Positions 33,432-42,908 of a stretch of DNA of 44,072 nt are shown piece after piece. Source of the DNA: Parachlamydiales bacterium (lineage in GTDB: Bacteria; Chlamydiota; Chlamydiia; Chlamydiales; Rhabdochlamydiaceae); contig JAGVMG010000018.1 of NCBI GenBank assembly GCA_020053915.1, positions 1 through 44,072 of the forward strand. Reading direction: 5' to 3'. The position numbers and the translations under genes were made by a program. Below the pieces are notes generated by a model. That model did not search any database, was not told the origin of the DNA, and saw only the letters and a program-made list of their open reading frames with translations. How positions within the stretch are numbered: the first letter of the stretch is position 1; every line of letters begins with the position of its first letter.

Positions 33432-34871
33432 TTACCCCACAGAATTCTCTAATTTTAAAGTGAGAAGTTTTTGGGCTTCCACAGCAAACTCCAAAGGCAG
33501 CTCACGAATCACCTCTTTACAAAATCCATTGACGATCAGGTTGATCGCATCTTCCCGCGCAACGCCCCGCGTCTGTAAATAAAACAGTTGTTCCTCATTC
33601 ATCTTCGATGTAGAGGCTTCATGCTCTACTTGCGAGCTCGCATTGGCGACTTCAATATAAGGGAACGTATTGGCAGAACAGCGATTGCCGACGAGCATCG
33701 AATCACATTGTGTATAATTGCGCGCATTGTCTGCCCGCGGGGCCATTTTCACAAGCCCGCGGTAAGTATTGTGAGAGACATCTGCAGAAATCCCTTTAGA
33801 AATGATGGTTGACCTGGTGTTTTTGCCTAAATGGATCATCTTCGTTCCCGTATCCGCTTGCATCATTCCATTAGTTAAAGCAACAGAGTAAAATTCGCCC
33901 ACCGATTCATCGCCTTGCAAGATACAGCTCGGGTACTTCCACGTGATGGCAGCTCCTGCTTCGACTTGCGTCCAGGAAATCTTCGAACGAAAGCCCTGGC
34001 ATCGTCCCCGCTTCGTCACGAAGTTGTAAATGCCCCCGAGTCCCGTCTCCGGATTTCCTGCATACCAATTTTGCACTGTCGCGTATTTGATCTCAGCGCG
34101 ATCGAGCGCAATCAATTCGACAACAGCTGCGTGCAATTGGTTATTGTCAAAAGCGGGCGCGGTACACCCTTCAAGATAACTCACATAAGAATCTTCTTCT
34201 GCGATGATGAGCGTTCGCTCAAACTGACCACTCGTGCGGTCATTGATCCGGAAATAGGTCGACAATTCGATCGGACAGCGCACTCCCTTGGGAATGTACA
34301 CAAAGGATCCATCGGTAAAGACAGCGGAGTTGAGCGCCGCGAAATAATTATCGCCAATCGGCACCACACTGCCTAAATATTTTTCCAAAAGCTCTGGATA
34401 GCGGTGGACAGCTTCAGAAATAGAACACAGCACAACACCCGCTTCGACAAGCGTCTTATGAAACGTCGTTCCCAAGGACACCGAATCAAAAACGACATCA
34501 ACAGCGACATTCGTAAGCCGTTTTTGTTCCTCAAGAGGAATACCCAGCTTATCAAACGTTTTAATCAGCTCGGGATCTACTTGATCCAAGCTGTTCAACG
34601 ATTGTTTGGTCTTCGGCGCAGAATAATAAGTAATGGATTGATAATCGATCGGATTGATAGAGACGTTCGCCCACTTCGGCTCCTCCATCTCCTTCCACTT
34701 AGCAAATGCTTTCAAGCGGAATTCAAGAAGAAACGCAGGCTCATTTTTCTTTGCAGAAATCGCGCGGACCGTGGATTCATTTAAGCCCGGCGGCAAGCTC
34801 TCTGTCTCAATGTCCGTGACAAACCCATATTTATAGGCAGCACGGTCTTTTAGGATATCTTCCGTTGTCAT
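33432..34871 (-). CDS. sufB: Fe-S scaffold subunit SufB
   Basis: A 479-residue cytoplasmic scaffold protein on which Fe-S clusters are built. Family blocks include [40 protein letters not shown] with the conserved Cys, and the C-terminal [20 protein letters not shown]. It is the first gene of sufB-sufC-sufD-sufS. A promoter at 34929-34957 lies upstream. A short self-complementary stretch (CCCTTTGAAAGGG, about 34887-34899) sits in the leader. No regulator such as SufR is adjacent. Confidence 0.97.
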   Translation of the reverse strand: MTTEDILKDRAAYKYGFVTDIETESLPPGLNESTVRAISAKKNEPAFLLEFRLKAFAKWKEMEEPKWANVSINPIDYQSITYYSAPKTKQSLNSLDQVDPELIKTFDKLGIPLEEQKRLTNVAVDVVFDSVSLGTTFHKTLVEAGVVLCSISEAVHRYPELLEKYLGSVVPIGDNYFAALNSAVFTDGSFVYIPKGVRCPIELSTYFRINDRTSGQFERTLIIAEEDSYVSYLEGCTAPAFDNNQLHAAVVELIALDRAEIKYATVQNWYAGNPETGLGGIYNFVTKRGRCQGFRSKISWTQVEAGAAITWKYPSCILQGDESVGEFYSVALTNGMMQADTGTKMIHLGKNTRSTIISKGISADVSHNTYRGLVKMAPRADNARNYTQCDSMLVGNRCSANTFPYIEVANASSQVEHEASTSKMNEEQLFYLQTRGVAREDAINLIVNGFCKEVIRELPLEFAVEAQKLLTLKLENSVG

Positions 34872-34928
34872 AAGACCCGTTGGTTCCCTTTCAAAGGGAG
34901 AGGGGTTTAAAATAATAAATTTGCATCA

Positions 34929-34957
34929 ATCATACCAGAATACAGAGATTACCTCAA
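34929..34957 (-). promoter_or_regulatory. Promoter of the suf operon
   Basis: On the minus strand, TTGAGG (34952-34957), a 17-base spacer, and TATGAT (34929-34934). The start would be near 34922, giving a leader of about 50 bases before sufB. Confidence 0.6.
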
Positions 34958-34967
34958 CAAAACAGAG

Positions 34968-35729
34968 TCAGGCCACTGGAGGCGTCGCATCCAGGTAGGC
35001 TTCCGCCATGGCCAGATGCTCGGGCAGATCGATTCCAAACACCTCGTGCTCAGTCTCGTGGACCCGAACCTTGACATTGTTATAGAGCCAGCGGAGTTGC
35101 TCGAGCTGCTCTGCGAGCTCGAGATCGCAAGGTTTAAGTGCAGAGATTTTTTGAAGGCCCTCCCGACTAAAGGCGTACATGCCGATATGTCTAAAAATCA
35201 TTTGATTTTCTCCGGGAGAAAGATCTCGGTAGTACGGGATCACGCTGCGGGAAAAATAAAGGGCAAAACCCTGGTGATCGGTGACCACCTTTGGCGCATG
35301 AGGACTTTGGATCTCTTCAGGTTTATGACACCGTTTTTTAAGCGTCCAGACATCGCTCCCATCCTTCTCACATGTTTGCAAAAGAGCGCGGATCATTGCC
35401 TCTTCAATAAATGGCTCGTCGCCTTGCCAATTGACCCAAATGTCAGCGTCGATCAGCTTGCGATTCATGAGTTCCACAAGACGCTCTGTTCCCACGAGGC
35501 AATGCTCTGAGGTCATGAAATAGGTTCCTTGAAACCCTTCGATGACGCGCGCGGTTTCTTCAGAATCAATCGCAAAGGCCACTGTGTCAAAGAGAGAAGA
35601 GCGTTTTGCAGCTTCCCACACCCATTGCAAAAGAGGTTTTTCCTTGAGCATGCTCAGCATTTTTCTCGGGAAACGGGTAGATTTTAAGCGCGCAGGAATC
35701 ACACACGCAACTTTTTTATGACCAATCAT
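34968..35729 (-). CDS. kdsB: 3-deoxy-manno-octulosonate cytidylyltransferase
   Basis: A 253-residue cytoplasmic enzyme that makes CMP-Kdo from CTP and Kdo for the inner core of lipopolysaccharide. Family motifs are VACVIPARLKSTRFPRKMLS at the N-terminus (CTP loop), DIWVNWQGDEPFIEEAMIRA, and the LEQLRWLYNNVKVRVHETEH region near the C-terminus. The start overlaps the stop of rfbB by 4 bases, so it is the last gene of the rfbC-rfbD-rfbB-kdsB transcript. Confidence 0.95.
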   Translation of the reverse strand: MIGHKKVACVIPARLKSTRFPRKMLSMLKEKPLLQWVWEAAKRSSLFDTVAFAIDSEETARVIEGFQGTYFMTSEHCLVGTERLVELMNRKLIDADIWVNWQGDEPFIEEAMIRALLQTCEKDGSDVWTLKKRCHKPEEIQSPHAPKVVTDHQGFALYFSRSVIPYYRDLSPGENQMIFRHIGMYAFSREGLQKISALKPCDLELAEQLEQLRWLYNNVKVRVHETEHEVFGIDLPEHLAMAEAYLDATPPVA

Positions 35730-36727
35730 AGAACCAACCTTTCAGGGTGTTTTAAGTACCAGGCAATTGTTTTCTCAATCCCTGAAGCAAAATCGTGTTT
35801 GGGGTGCCAATCGATCTCCCGTTTAATTTTGGTACAATCGATCGCATACCGCTGATCGTGACCTAAACGGTCTTCGACATGTGCAATCAGCGCTCGAAGA
35901 GGCTCTGACGAGCGATTGTGCAGCGCTGCAAAACGGTCGACGATGCAATGCACCACATCGACATTCTTTTTTTCGCATTCCCCGCCAATGCCGTAGATCG
36001 CGTTTAAAGGTTTTTTTGCTAAAATCTTCCAGAGGGCATCGACATGATCATCGACATAAATCCAATCGCGCACGTTGTCCCCTTTTCCATAAATCGGAAG
36101 TGGCTTTTCTTGCGTAAGCGCAGCAATCATGCGGGGAATCAACTTCTCGACGTACTGATAGGGGCCATAATTGTTTGTACAGTAAGAGATGGATGTGGAA
36201 ATGCCATAGGTATGTGCATAAGAGCGCACAAAGTGGTCAGCCGCAGCTTTCGATGCAGAATAGGGTGAATTGGGAAGGTAGGGCGAAGTTTCTGTAAAGC
36301 ACCCCACTTCCGCAAGCGATCCAAACACCTCATCGGTCGAAATCTGATGAAAGTGCACCTGGGGATGACGCCGCACAACCTCCAAAAGCGAAAGAGTTCC
36401 ACCGACATTTGTGTCATAAAAAGAGCGAGGCCCTAAGATGCTTCGATCCACATGGCTTTCTGCGGCAAAGTGAACGATCGCATCGATGTTGTGTTCTCTG
36501 ATGAGTTTATCGACAAGAGCCTCATCGCGCACATCCCCCTGAACAAACACATAGCGAGGATCGTGTGCGACCTCAGATAAATTATTTAAGTTAGCAGCGT
36601 AGGTCAACAGATCGAGATTGACGATGTGCGCGCAGTCTGGAATCCGCAAGAGCCCCATGCGGATGAATGCAGAGCCGATGAATCCAGCTCCTCCTGTAAC
36701 GAGGAAACGTTGTAAACGATTAGACAT
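35726..36727 (-). CDS. rfbB: dTDP-glucose 4,6-dehydratase
   Basis: A 333-residue short-chain dehydrogenase (extended type) that converts dTDP-glucose to the 4-keto-6-deoxy sugar. The NAD loop is TGGAGFIGS. HFAAESHVDRSI is a strong RfbB signature, STDEVFGSL holds the catalytic Thr-Asp-Glu, and YSASK gives the active Tyr and Lys. NNYGPYQYVEKLIPRMI matches the substrate-binding block. It overlaps rfbD by 8 bases and kdsB by 4. dTDP-rhamnose is its likely product pathway, given the neighbours. Confidence 0.95.
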   Translation of the reverse strand: MSNRLQRFLVTGGAGFIGSAFIRMGLLRIPDCAHIVNLDLLTYAANLNNLSEVAHDPRYVFVQGDVRDEALVDKLIREHNIDAIVHFAAESHVDRSILGPRSFYDTNVGGTLSLLEVVRRHPQVHFHQISTDEVFGSLAEVGCFTETSPYLPNSPYSASKAAADHFVRSYAHTYGISTSISYCTNNYGPYQYVEKLIPRMIAALTQEKPLPIYGKGDNVRDWIYVDDHVDALWKILAKKPLNAIYGIGGECEKKNVDVVHCIVDRFAALHNRSSEPLRALIAHVEDRLGHDQRYAIDCTKIKREIDWHPKHDFASGIEKTIAWYLKHPERLVL

Positions 36728-37571
36728 GACTTAAATACTCTTTAAAAGCCTCTTGCCAGGGGCGAGGCGGTTTTCCAAGGTACTGGCTAATTTTGCACGT
36801 GCTGAGTACAGAGTAAGCGGGACGTTTAGCTCTTGTTAGAAAATAGGAGCTTGAGACCGGCTCGATCTTTTCGCAGCGAACCGCAATTCCCTTTTCGCGC
36901 ACCATTGTTAAGATTTCTTGCGCAATTTCAAAACGGGAAGCGCCGCCTGAGTTAGCAAAATGAAATACTCCTGTCGCATCGAGCATTTTTAAAACAATGT
37001 CGCCCAAATCCCAGCAATAGGTCAAACAGCTCGACTGATCTGCAACGACGGGAATCACTTCTTTCTCATGCATCCTTTCCAGCAACGTCGAAATGAAATT
37101 CTTTCCCTTTTTTCCAAAAAACCAAGAGGCGCGGATCACACATGCGGAAGGCAGTGCAGCAAACACCTGCTTTTCTCCTTCCCACTTGCTCATGCCATAC
37201 ACATTGACAGGCGCACATTCCTCTGTTTCTAAATAGGGAGTAGAGTGCGTTCCAGCAAAAACGTAGTCCGTGGAAATGTGTACTAGCTTTGCACCCACTT
37301 GCTTTGCTACAGTCGCGACATGGCCAGCGCCGGTTGCGTTGATAGCAAACGCGCTCTCTGGAAACTGCTCGGCCTTGTCGACATCGGTGAACGCTGCGCA
37401 GTTAACGATATGGGTCGGCTGGATCGTTTGAGCGACACGTGACATACACTCTAACGAGGTCACATCTCCCTCTTTACTTCCTGTGGCCGTATAGGAGATC
37501 TTGTTGCTCTTGCACAGTTCCACAAGTGTGGAGCCCAAAACCCCTTCCGCACCGACAATCCAGAGCATCAT
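36720..37571 (-). CDS. rfbD: dTDP-4-dehydrorhamnose reductase
   Basis: A 283-residue NAD(P)H enzyme for the final step to dTDP-L-rhamnose. The N-terminal loop is IVGAEGVLGSTLVEL. VNCAAFTDVDKAEQFPESAF is a family hallmark, LVHISTDYVFAG carries the catalytic Thr-Asp, and YGMSKWEGE the Tyr and Lys. It overlaps rfbC by 4 bases (ATGA) and rfbB by 8. Confidence 0.94.
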   Translation of the reverse strand: MMLWIVGAEGVLGSTLVELCKSNKISYTATGSKEGDVTSLECMSRVAQTIQPTHIVNCAAFTDVDKAEQFPESAFAINATGAGHVATVAKQVGAKLVHISTDYVFAGTHSTPYLETEECAPVNVYGMSKWEGEKQVFAALPSACVIRASWFFGKKGKNFISTLLERMHEKEVIPVVADQSSCLTYCWDLGDIVLKMLDATGVFHFANSGGASRFEIAQEILTMVREKGIAVRCEKIEPVSSSYFLTRAKRPAYSVLSTCKISQYLGKPPRPWQEAFKEYLSHV

Positions 37572-38098
37572 ACGACCTCGCTGAATAGTGGAGCTTTCAA
37601 ATCGCGCTCAGAAAGGAGAGGAGTCTCAATCGGCCATGCAATTCCAACTTCGGGATCATCAAAACGAAAAGATCTCTCTTCTGCAGCATCATAATACGCG
37701 CTCACTTTGTACATTACATGCGCCTCTTCGCTTACAACGCAAAATCCATGGGCAAAGCCCGAGGGAATAAACAACTGTTCTGCAGTGTCATGGTTTAAAT
37801 AAACCCCTTCCCATTTTCCAAATGTGGGACTGTTGCGTCGAATATCTACGACAACATCGTAGATGCAACCCGACACCACAGTAATTAATTTGGCTTGGCC
37901 AGGAAAACGCTGAAAATGCATGCCGCGGATGGTCGCCTGCTTAGAATAGGAATGATTGTCCTGAACAAATTCATCCACAATCCCCCACTCACGATATAGT
38001 GCGCGGCGGTATGTTTCTCGAAAAAAACCCCGCTCATCCCGAAACACTTTCGGTGTGAGCAACAGCACTCCCTCTAGTCCCAGTGACACTGCGTTCAT
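37568..38098 (-). CDS. rfbC: dTDP-4-dehydrorhamnose 3,5-epimerase
   Basis: A 176-residue cupin-fold epimerase. Typical blocks are PKVFRDERGFFRETYRR, DNHSYSKQATIRGMHFQRFP with the catalytic His, the VYDVVVDIRRNSPTFGKW-like stretch (here IYDVVVDIRRNSPTFG), and FIPSGFAHGFCV. The frame opens at 38122, but ATG 38098 has a perfect GGAGG four bases upstream and is chosen. It is the first gene of the operon. The palindromic element at 38155-38315 begins 57 bases upstream and so lies in the promoter region. No rfbA thymidylyltransferase is present in the window. Confidence 0.95.
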   Translation of the reverse strand: MNAVSLGLEGVLLLTPKVFRDERGFFRETYRRALYREWGIVDEFVQDNHSYSKQATIRGMHFQRFPGQAKLITVVSGCIYDVVVDIRRNSPTFGKWEGVYLNHDTAEQLFIPSGFAHGFCVVSEEAHVMYKVSAYYDAAEERSFRFDDPEVGIAWPIETPLLSERDLKAPLFSEVV

Positions 38099-38154
38099 GC
38101 ATCCTCCATCAAGGATATGCAATTATGCCACGGCGCTGAATTTTTTTGCGTGAA

Positions 38155-38315
38155 TATACCGAATGTGTTTCAAAATTTGGGTTTTGGCAAAGCTAGCGCT
38201 TCAGATTTGCGGTCGTTGAAGCAGACCATGTGCAAACACATGGTCGATGGAGTCGACCGCTAAGATGAAGATGCCAGCGCAATCAAAACCCAAATTTTGG
38301 AACATATTCGGTATA
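38155..38315. repeat. Palindromic element (family C) between divergent genes
   Basis: A 161-bp imperfect palindrome. The left end TATACCGAATGTGTTTCAAA is repeated inverted at the right end to 38315. The pairing runs on through AAAATTTGGGTTTTG, a GCGCT block and GCGGTCG to a perfect central hairpin, GACCATGTG-CAAA-CACATGGTC, at 38224-38245. Its ends differ from families A/B and D. It separates the rfbC start from the outer-membrane protein gene at 38383. It is MITE-like, without coding potential. Confidence 0.72.
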
Positions 38316-38382
38316 ATCCCATTTCCAAAAAAACACTCACATTGTAAAGTTGCTTCTAAAATCTTTATCCGAGAATCATTTT

Positions 38383-39369
38383 ATGAGTCGATTGCGCATT
38401 TCACTCTCTCTCCTTTTCTCTACCCTCGCTTTAATTTTGACAACTGTGTGCTCATCCGACGCATATAAACTTCGACAAGCCAATGAACCTCCGACTCCTG
38501 TCGCGATTCCCTGGTTAACAGGTCCCTTGCTTACCCCTTCTGGACATGTCATTCCTACTGGCCACCTCAACGTCGAACCCTATCAATACGTCACGACAAC
38601 TTATGGTTTTTTTGATAAGCACTGGGCACCGCATTCCGCACCTAAATTCTACACGCTGCAAACCCAAGTCCCGTTTCAGTATGGTTTTGCCAAAAAGTTT
38701 GACTTTGCGTTTACTCCCAATGCTTTCTGGAAACACACCGATGGCGCGTCACATTGGGACTTTGGCGATGCGACCTTTCAGATCGACTATCAGCTGATCA
38801 ATGATACACCCGGATCATGGTGGCCTGCGATCCGCTTAACAGCTGCTGTCAATATTCCCTTCGGAAAATTTCAGAAGTTAAGCGCCTCTAGTCTAGGAAC
38901 AGACATCGGCGGTTCTGGAACATGGCAACCCGCTGCAAGTATTGTGTTCTCACGCCTCTTTACCTTTCATGGCCCCCGCTATCTTGCGACACGTTTTTTC
39001 TTTGGATATACCCCGACAGTTCCCGTTCACGTTAAAGGCCTCAACGCCTACGGCGGCGGCGAAGGAACACGCGGCAAAATCTATTCAGGTAATTCCTTCA
39101 CTGGACTCATCGGCTTAGAGTATACATGGACGCAGCGTTGGGCACTTGCGCTCGACATCAACTACTCACACGAAAATAAGATTCGCTTCAGCGGAAAAAG
39201 TATCGCTCCCATCGGAGCTCCTTCTTCAGAACAGTGGAGCTTAGCACCTGCGATAGAATATAACTGGAGCGCCTACGTCGGCGCGATCGCCGGCTGTTGG
39301 TTTACCCTGGGAGGAAGAAACTCTTCCGAATTTGCTAGCGGAATCATCGCGATCAACATCTATCGTTAA
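38383..39369 (+). CDS. Outer-membrane beta-barrel protein, possibly phenol-degradation MetA-like
   Basis: A 328-residue exported protein with a signal peptide (LSLLFSTLALILTTVCSSDA) and alternating aromatic strands: FGDATFQIDYQLINDTPGSW, RLTAAVNIPFGKFQK and TGLIGLEYTWTQRWALALDI. It ends in a short strand (SGIIAINIYR). The mix of GDATF..., PFG and repeated W/Y strands resembles MetA-pathway transporter-like barrels (Phenol_MetA_deg family) rather than the MOMP-like family here. The frame opens at 38350, but ATG 38383 begins the natural signal peptide. The ribosome site is weak. A strong bidirectional terminator follows. The substrate is unknown. Confidence 0.72.
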   Translation: MSRLRISLSLLFSTLALILTTVCSSDAYKLRQANEPPTPVAIPWLTGPLLTPSGHVIPTGHLNVEPYQYVTTTYGFFDKHWAPHSAPKFYTLQTQVPFQYGFAKKFDFAFTPNAFWKHTDGASHWDFGDATFQIDYQLINDTPGSWWPAIRLTAAVNIPFGKFQKLSASSLGTDIGGSGTWQPAASIVFSRLFTFHGPRYLATRFFFGYTPTVPVHVKGLNAYGGGEGTRGKIYSGNSFTGLIGLEYTWTQRWALALDINYSHENKIRFSGKSIAPIGAPSSEQWSLAPAIEYNWSAYVGAIAGCWFTLGGRNSSEFASGIIAINIYR

Positions 39370-39380
39370 AAGAACAAAAC

Positions 39381-39414
39381 AAAAGGGTCAGGATAATTTA
39401 TCCTGACCCTTTTG
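39381..39414. terminator. Bidirectional intrinsic terminator
   Basis: A 15-bp perfect stem (AAAAGGGTCAGGATA, 39381-39395, pairing with 39399-39413) and a 3-base loop, with an A run on one side and a T run on the other. It ends transcription of the barrel gene on the plus strand and of ppsA on the minus strand. Confidence 0.92.
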
Positions 39415-39437
39415 CTTATCACAACTCTATCATTAGA

Positions 39438-41798
39438 TTACCGTCCAGATAACTTGAGGATCGTTCCTACGATGCTATCGGGGTTCAAAGAGATCGAGTC
39501 GATCCCCTCTTTGATTAAGAACTCGGCAAACTCGGGATAATCGCTCGGCGCCTGTCCACAGATCCCCACCTTGCGCTTTTTCGCATGAGCTGCGCGGATT
39601 AAATCTTGAATCAGCTTTTTCACGGCTGGATTGCGTTCATTAAAGAGCGGTGCAAGCTCCTCAGAATCCCGATCGATTCCTAAGGTCAGCTGAGTGAGGT
39701 CGTTCGAGCCGATTGAGAATCCGTCGAATCTGTCTGCAAACTGATCCGCTAGAATGACGTTAGATGGAATCTCTGCCATCATGTAGACCTGCAGTCCCTT
39801 TTCTCCACGTGCGAGGCCATTTTCGCCTAAGACTTGCAACACACGGTCTGCCTCTTCTAGAGTTCGGCAAAAAGGGATCATGATGATCACATTGTCGATT
39901 CCCATCGTTTCGCGGACCCGTTTGATCGCTCGGCATTCGAGATTAAACCCTTCGCGGTAACGAGGGCTGTAATAGCGGGAGGCTCCACGGAAACCCAGCA
40001 TCGGGTTCTCTTCTTTAGGTTCAAATTCTGTGCCACCGATTAAATTGGCATACTCGTTCGTCTTAAAATCACTCATACGTACGATCACCGGATGAGGATA
40101 CTGAGAGGCAGCGATTTTTCCGATCCCTTCAGCGAGTCGCTCGACAAAGTAAGCGCATTTATCAGGGTAACCTTCTGTCATCTCAGCAATGGTACGTTTG
40201 ACCGCACGGTCTTTGAGCTGATCAAAGCGCACGAGCGCCATCGGATGGATCTTTATCCCATTATTGATAATAAATTCCATCCGCGCGAGGCCGATGCCTT
40301 GGCTGGGAAGACGCCACCATTGAAATGCCGCCGCAGGACTTGCGATGTTCATCATGATTTGCGTTTTGAGTTTGGGGAGATTCTTTAAATCGATCTCGAT
40401 AGTATCAAACTTCAAAAGACCTTCGTAAATTGAACCGATGTCTCCTTCTGCGCACGAGACGGTGATTTTTTGGCCCGAGATAATTTTTTTGGTGGCATTG
40501 TGCGTGCCGATGAGAGCCGGCACTCCAAGTTCGCGGCTCACAATAGCAGCATGGGAAGTTCTGCCTCCCTGGTCGGTCACTATCGCAGAGGCTTTTTGCA
40601 TGATCGGCACCCAGTCGGGAGAGGTGATCTGCGTGACTAAAATATTGCCCGGTTTAAACGTAGTGATATCGGACACTTTTTTGATCACCTGTGCGGTCCC
40701 GTTAACAATCGCCTCGCCGATGGCAAGACCTTGGCACAGCACCGTCCCCTTCCCCTTCAACGAATAGGTCTTGAAAGTATCTTGTGTTTTTTGCGACTGC
40801 ACCGTTTCGGGTCGCGCCTGTACAATATAAACAGCTCCACTCATTCCATCCTTGGCCCACTCAATATCCATCGGGCGCCCATAATGCTTTTCGATGATGC
40901 ATCCCCAACGCGCGAGCTGTAAAATCTCCTCATCACTTAAGACAAACTTCTTCTGTTCAGCACGTGTTGTCGGGATATTCTTGACCTTGTCTCCATCAGC
41001 GTAGATCATTTTTTTCTCTTTGCGCCCTAAGCTCTTTCCCAGAATCGGCACATGGGATGTGGAGTGCAGTAGTGGCTTAAAGACGCTATATTCATCAGGG
41101 GTGACCGCCCCTTGCACGACATTTTCTCCTAAGCCCCAAGAAGCATTGATCACGACGACATTGCGAAATCCCGTTTCCGTATCGAGAGTGAAAAGAACGC
41201 CAGCACCTGCTTTATCGGAGCGGACCATCTTTTGAATGCCAATCGAGAGTGCCACTTCCAAATGATCAAACTTTTGCGTTTCTCGGTAATAGATCGCACG
41301 ATCAGTGAACAGTGAGGCATAGCACTCTAAGCAAGCGACCATGAGCGCTCTTTCCCCTTTGATATTGAGGAATGTTTCTTGCTGCCCTGCAAAGCTTGCT
41401 GACGGCAAGTCTTCTGCTGTTGCACTACTGCGCACAGCGACATCGACGGCGTCAACGTCGTAGCGTGAAGAGAGATCGTGATAAGCAATGCGCATTGCTT
41501 TTGCAATATCTGGCGGAAATTTCCCTTTTAAAATTAATCCGCGGATGGCGCGTCCCGCTTTTTTTAAGGCGGCGATGTTTTTTCGTTTTCCCTTGAGCAG
41601 AGCGCGGATTTTATCTTCTAAGTTGTTATAGCGTAAAAATTCTCGATACGCCTCTGAGGTGGTCGCAAATCCATCAGGAACGAGTACCCCTTCTTGTTTT
41701 AAGCGTCGAAACATCTCTCCCAAAGAAGCATTTTTGCCTCCAACAAGAGGAACATCCTCAATAGTCAGTGTGTCAAACCAGCGGACAGAGTGATCCAT
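39438..41798 (-). CDS. ppsA: Phosphoenolpyruvate synthase
   Basis: A 786-residue enzyme forming PEP, AMP and phosphate from pyruvate and ATP, a gluconeogenic step. It has an N-terminal ATP-binding domain (LVGGKNASLGEM, VAVRSSATAEDLPSASFAGQ), the phosphohistidine domain (GGRTSHAAIV, H416), and a C-terminal PEP-binding TIM barrel ending with the catalytic Cys in KVGICGQAPSD. Length matches E. coli PpsA (792); pyruvate phosphate dikinase would be about 90 residues longer with a different linker. GAGG precedes ATG 41798. It stands alone between terminator and the MOMP-like gene. Confidence 0.95.
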   Translation of the reverse strand: MDHSVRWFDTLTIEDVPLVGGKNASLGEMFRRLKQEGVLVPDGFATTSEAYREFLRYNNLEDKIRALLKGKRKNIAALKKAGRAIRGLILKGKFPPDIAKAMRIAYHDLSSRYDVDAVDVAVRSSATAEDLPSASFAGQQETFLNIKGERALMVACLECYASLFTDRAIYYRETQKFDHLEVALSIGIQKMVRSDKAGAGVLFTLDTETGFRNVVVINASWGLGENVVQGAVTPDEYSVFKPLLHSTSHVPILGKSLGRKEKKMIYADGDKVKNIPTTRAEQKKFVLSDEEILQLARWGCIIEKHYGRPMDIEWAKDGMSGAVYIVQARPETVQSQKTQDTFKTYSLKGKGTVLCQGLAIGEAIVNGTAQVIKKVSDITTFKPGNILVTQITSPDWVPIMQKASAIVTDQGGRTSHAAIVSRELGVPALIGTHNATKKIISGQKITVSCAEGDIGSIYEGLLKFDTIEIDLKNLPKLKTQIMMNIASPAAAFQWWRLPSQGIGLARMEFIINNGIKIHPMALVRFDQLKDRAVKRTIAEMTEGYPDKCAYFVERLAEGIGKIAASQYPHPVIVRMSDFKTNEYANLIGGTEFEPKEENPMLGFRGASRYYSPRYREGFNLECRAIKRVRETMGIDNVIIMIPFCRTLEEADRVLQVLGENGLARGEKGLQVYMMAEIPSNVILADQFADRFDGFSIGSNDLTQLTLGIDRDSEELAPLFNERNPAVKKLIQDLIRAAHAKKRKVGICGQAPSDYPEFAEFLIKEGIDSISLNPDSIVGTILKLSGR

Positions 41799-41854
41799 AA
41801 AACCTCAGTGTAGGGTCAACAAAAGTTACAAACTCTAGCAAGTTATTCCATTTT

Positions 41855-42820
41855 TCAAAAATCAAATTGCGCTTTCACATGAAATCCTATAAGCGCAAGA
41901 TCCCCTTGATTCGAGACCATCATCCCTTTCTCTTGAGAACTAACAAACTGCATATGCTGGTTTTGTCCGTATAAGAAAATCTGATCCCAGGCGATCTCAA
42001 CAGAAACATGCTTGAGTGTTCCTGAATAAAATTGAGACCAGCGAATTCCTGCCGTAATATCAGCCATCCAGATCGACTGTTTATAGATCCCATGGAGACC
42101 TAAGACTTTGAGCTTTGTTTCTGTTTGATCTTCATCTTGATGCAGATAGAACTGGCCATAGTTAATCGAAGCGAGAAGATCGGCAAAAAGACTGACATGA
42201 CGCACCATCGTCCAGTCGCTGCGCATTCCGATTGCAGGACCTATCCCCCAGAATTTGTTTTTCATACGCACTGTTTCTTCGCCAGAAAAGTTGCCACCCG
42301 AATATTCTAAGTTGTACTTTTGGCGGATCCACGAAGAACGTAACCCCACTTGGGGAAAAAGACTTAAAAATCGACTGCACCGCAATTGCTTTTCCATGAG
42401 GAAATCGAGAAGACCCAAATGCAAACGCCAATGCCCATGTGCTTTTTCAGCGAATTGAGATCCAGAGGAACTGGGGAATGTCCATAACGGAAATAAAGCG
42501 CCACCCTCTTTTGCATGGGCGCTAGATTCTGCTGTCGTATGGAGATGTTTTAAATTGAGCGAAAAGCTCCAAAGATCATGCGGGATCCGATACCCCAGCC
42601 CCACTTCAAAGCCAAAATCCCATTCGAAATGCAAGTTTTTAACTTGAGAACGTCTTAAATTCTGCGGCGAGGAGCTTTCTATGCCGAGTGCTAACCCTTG
42701 GCCATCTGCTTTCCAGTACACAGGGGCGACGGAAAAAAATGCCCCTTGCTGCAGCTCATCCTCTGCGTGCAAGCTTCCCATGGCACATAAAGCGATCATT
42801 ATCCCGGTGATTTTTTTCAC
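41855..42820 (-). CDS. MOMP-like outer-membrane beta-barrel, paralogue 4
   Basis: A 321-residue exported barrel of the same Legionella_OMP-type family as the 22.5-26 kb cluster. The signal is MKKITGIMIALCAMGSLHAE. Family blocks are FFSVAPVYWKADGQGLALGI, WDFGFEVGLGYRIPHDLWS, NKFWGIGPAIGMRSDWTMV and the end LALIGFHVKAQFDF. Unlike the others it lacks the short heptad segment after the signal and is about 40 residues shorter. Translation starts at GTG 42820, with GAGG 10 bases upstream. It is divergent from the lysozyme-like gene. Confidence 0.87.
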   Translation of the reverse strand: MKKITGIMIALCAMGSLHAEDELQQGAFFSVAPVYWKADGQGLALGIESSSPQNLRRSQVKNLHFEWDFGFEVGLGYRIPHDLWSFSLNLKHLHTTAESSAHAKEGGALFPLWTFPSSSGSQFAEKAHGHWRLHLGLLDFLMEKQLRCSRFLSLFPQVGLRSSWIRQKYNLEYSGGNFSGEETVRMKNKFWGIGPAIGMRSDWTMVRHVSLFADLLASINYGQFYLHQDEDQTETKLKVLGLHGIYKQSIWMADITAGIRWSQFYSGTLKHVSVEIAWDQIFLYGQNQHMQFVSSQEKGMMVSNQGDLALIGFHVKAQFDF

Positions 42821-42908
42821 AGAGCGACCTCATCGCAAAAAAAGGAAATTATCGTTGCGTTTTTGTGCAGATGTCAACAACATTTATGTAACACTACAGG
42901 AATCGTCT

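Noticed and set aside
39438-41798. Pyruvate phosphate dikinase
   Set aside because: The length and the N-terminal VGGKNASLGEM and VAVRSSATAEDLPSASFAGQ blocks fit PEP synthase; ppdK is longer with a different domain spacing.
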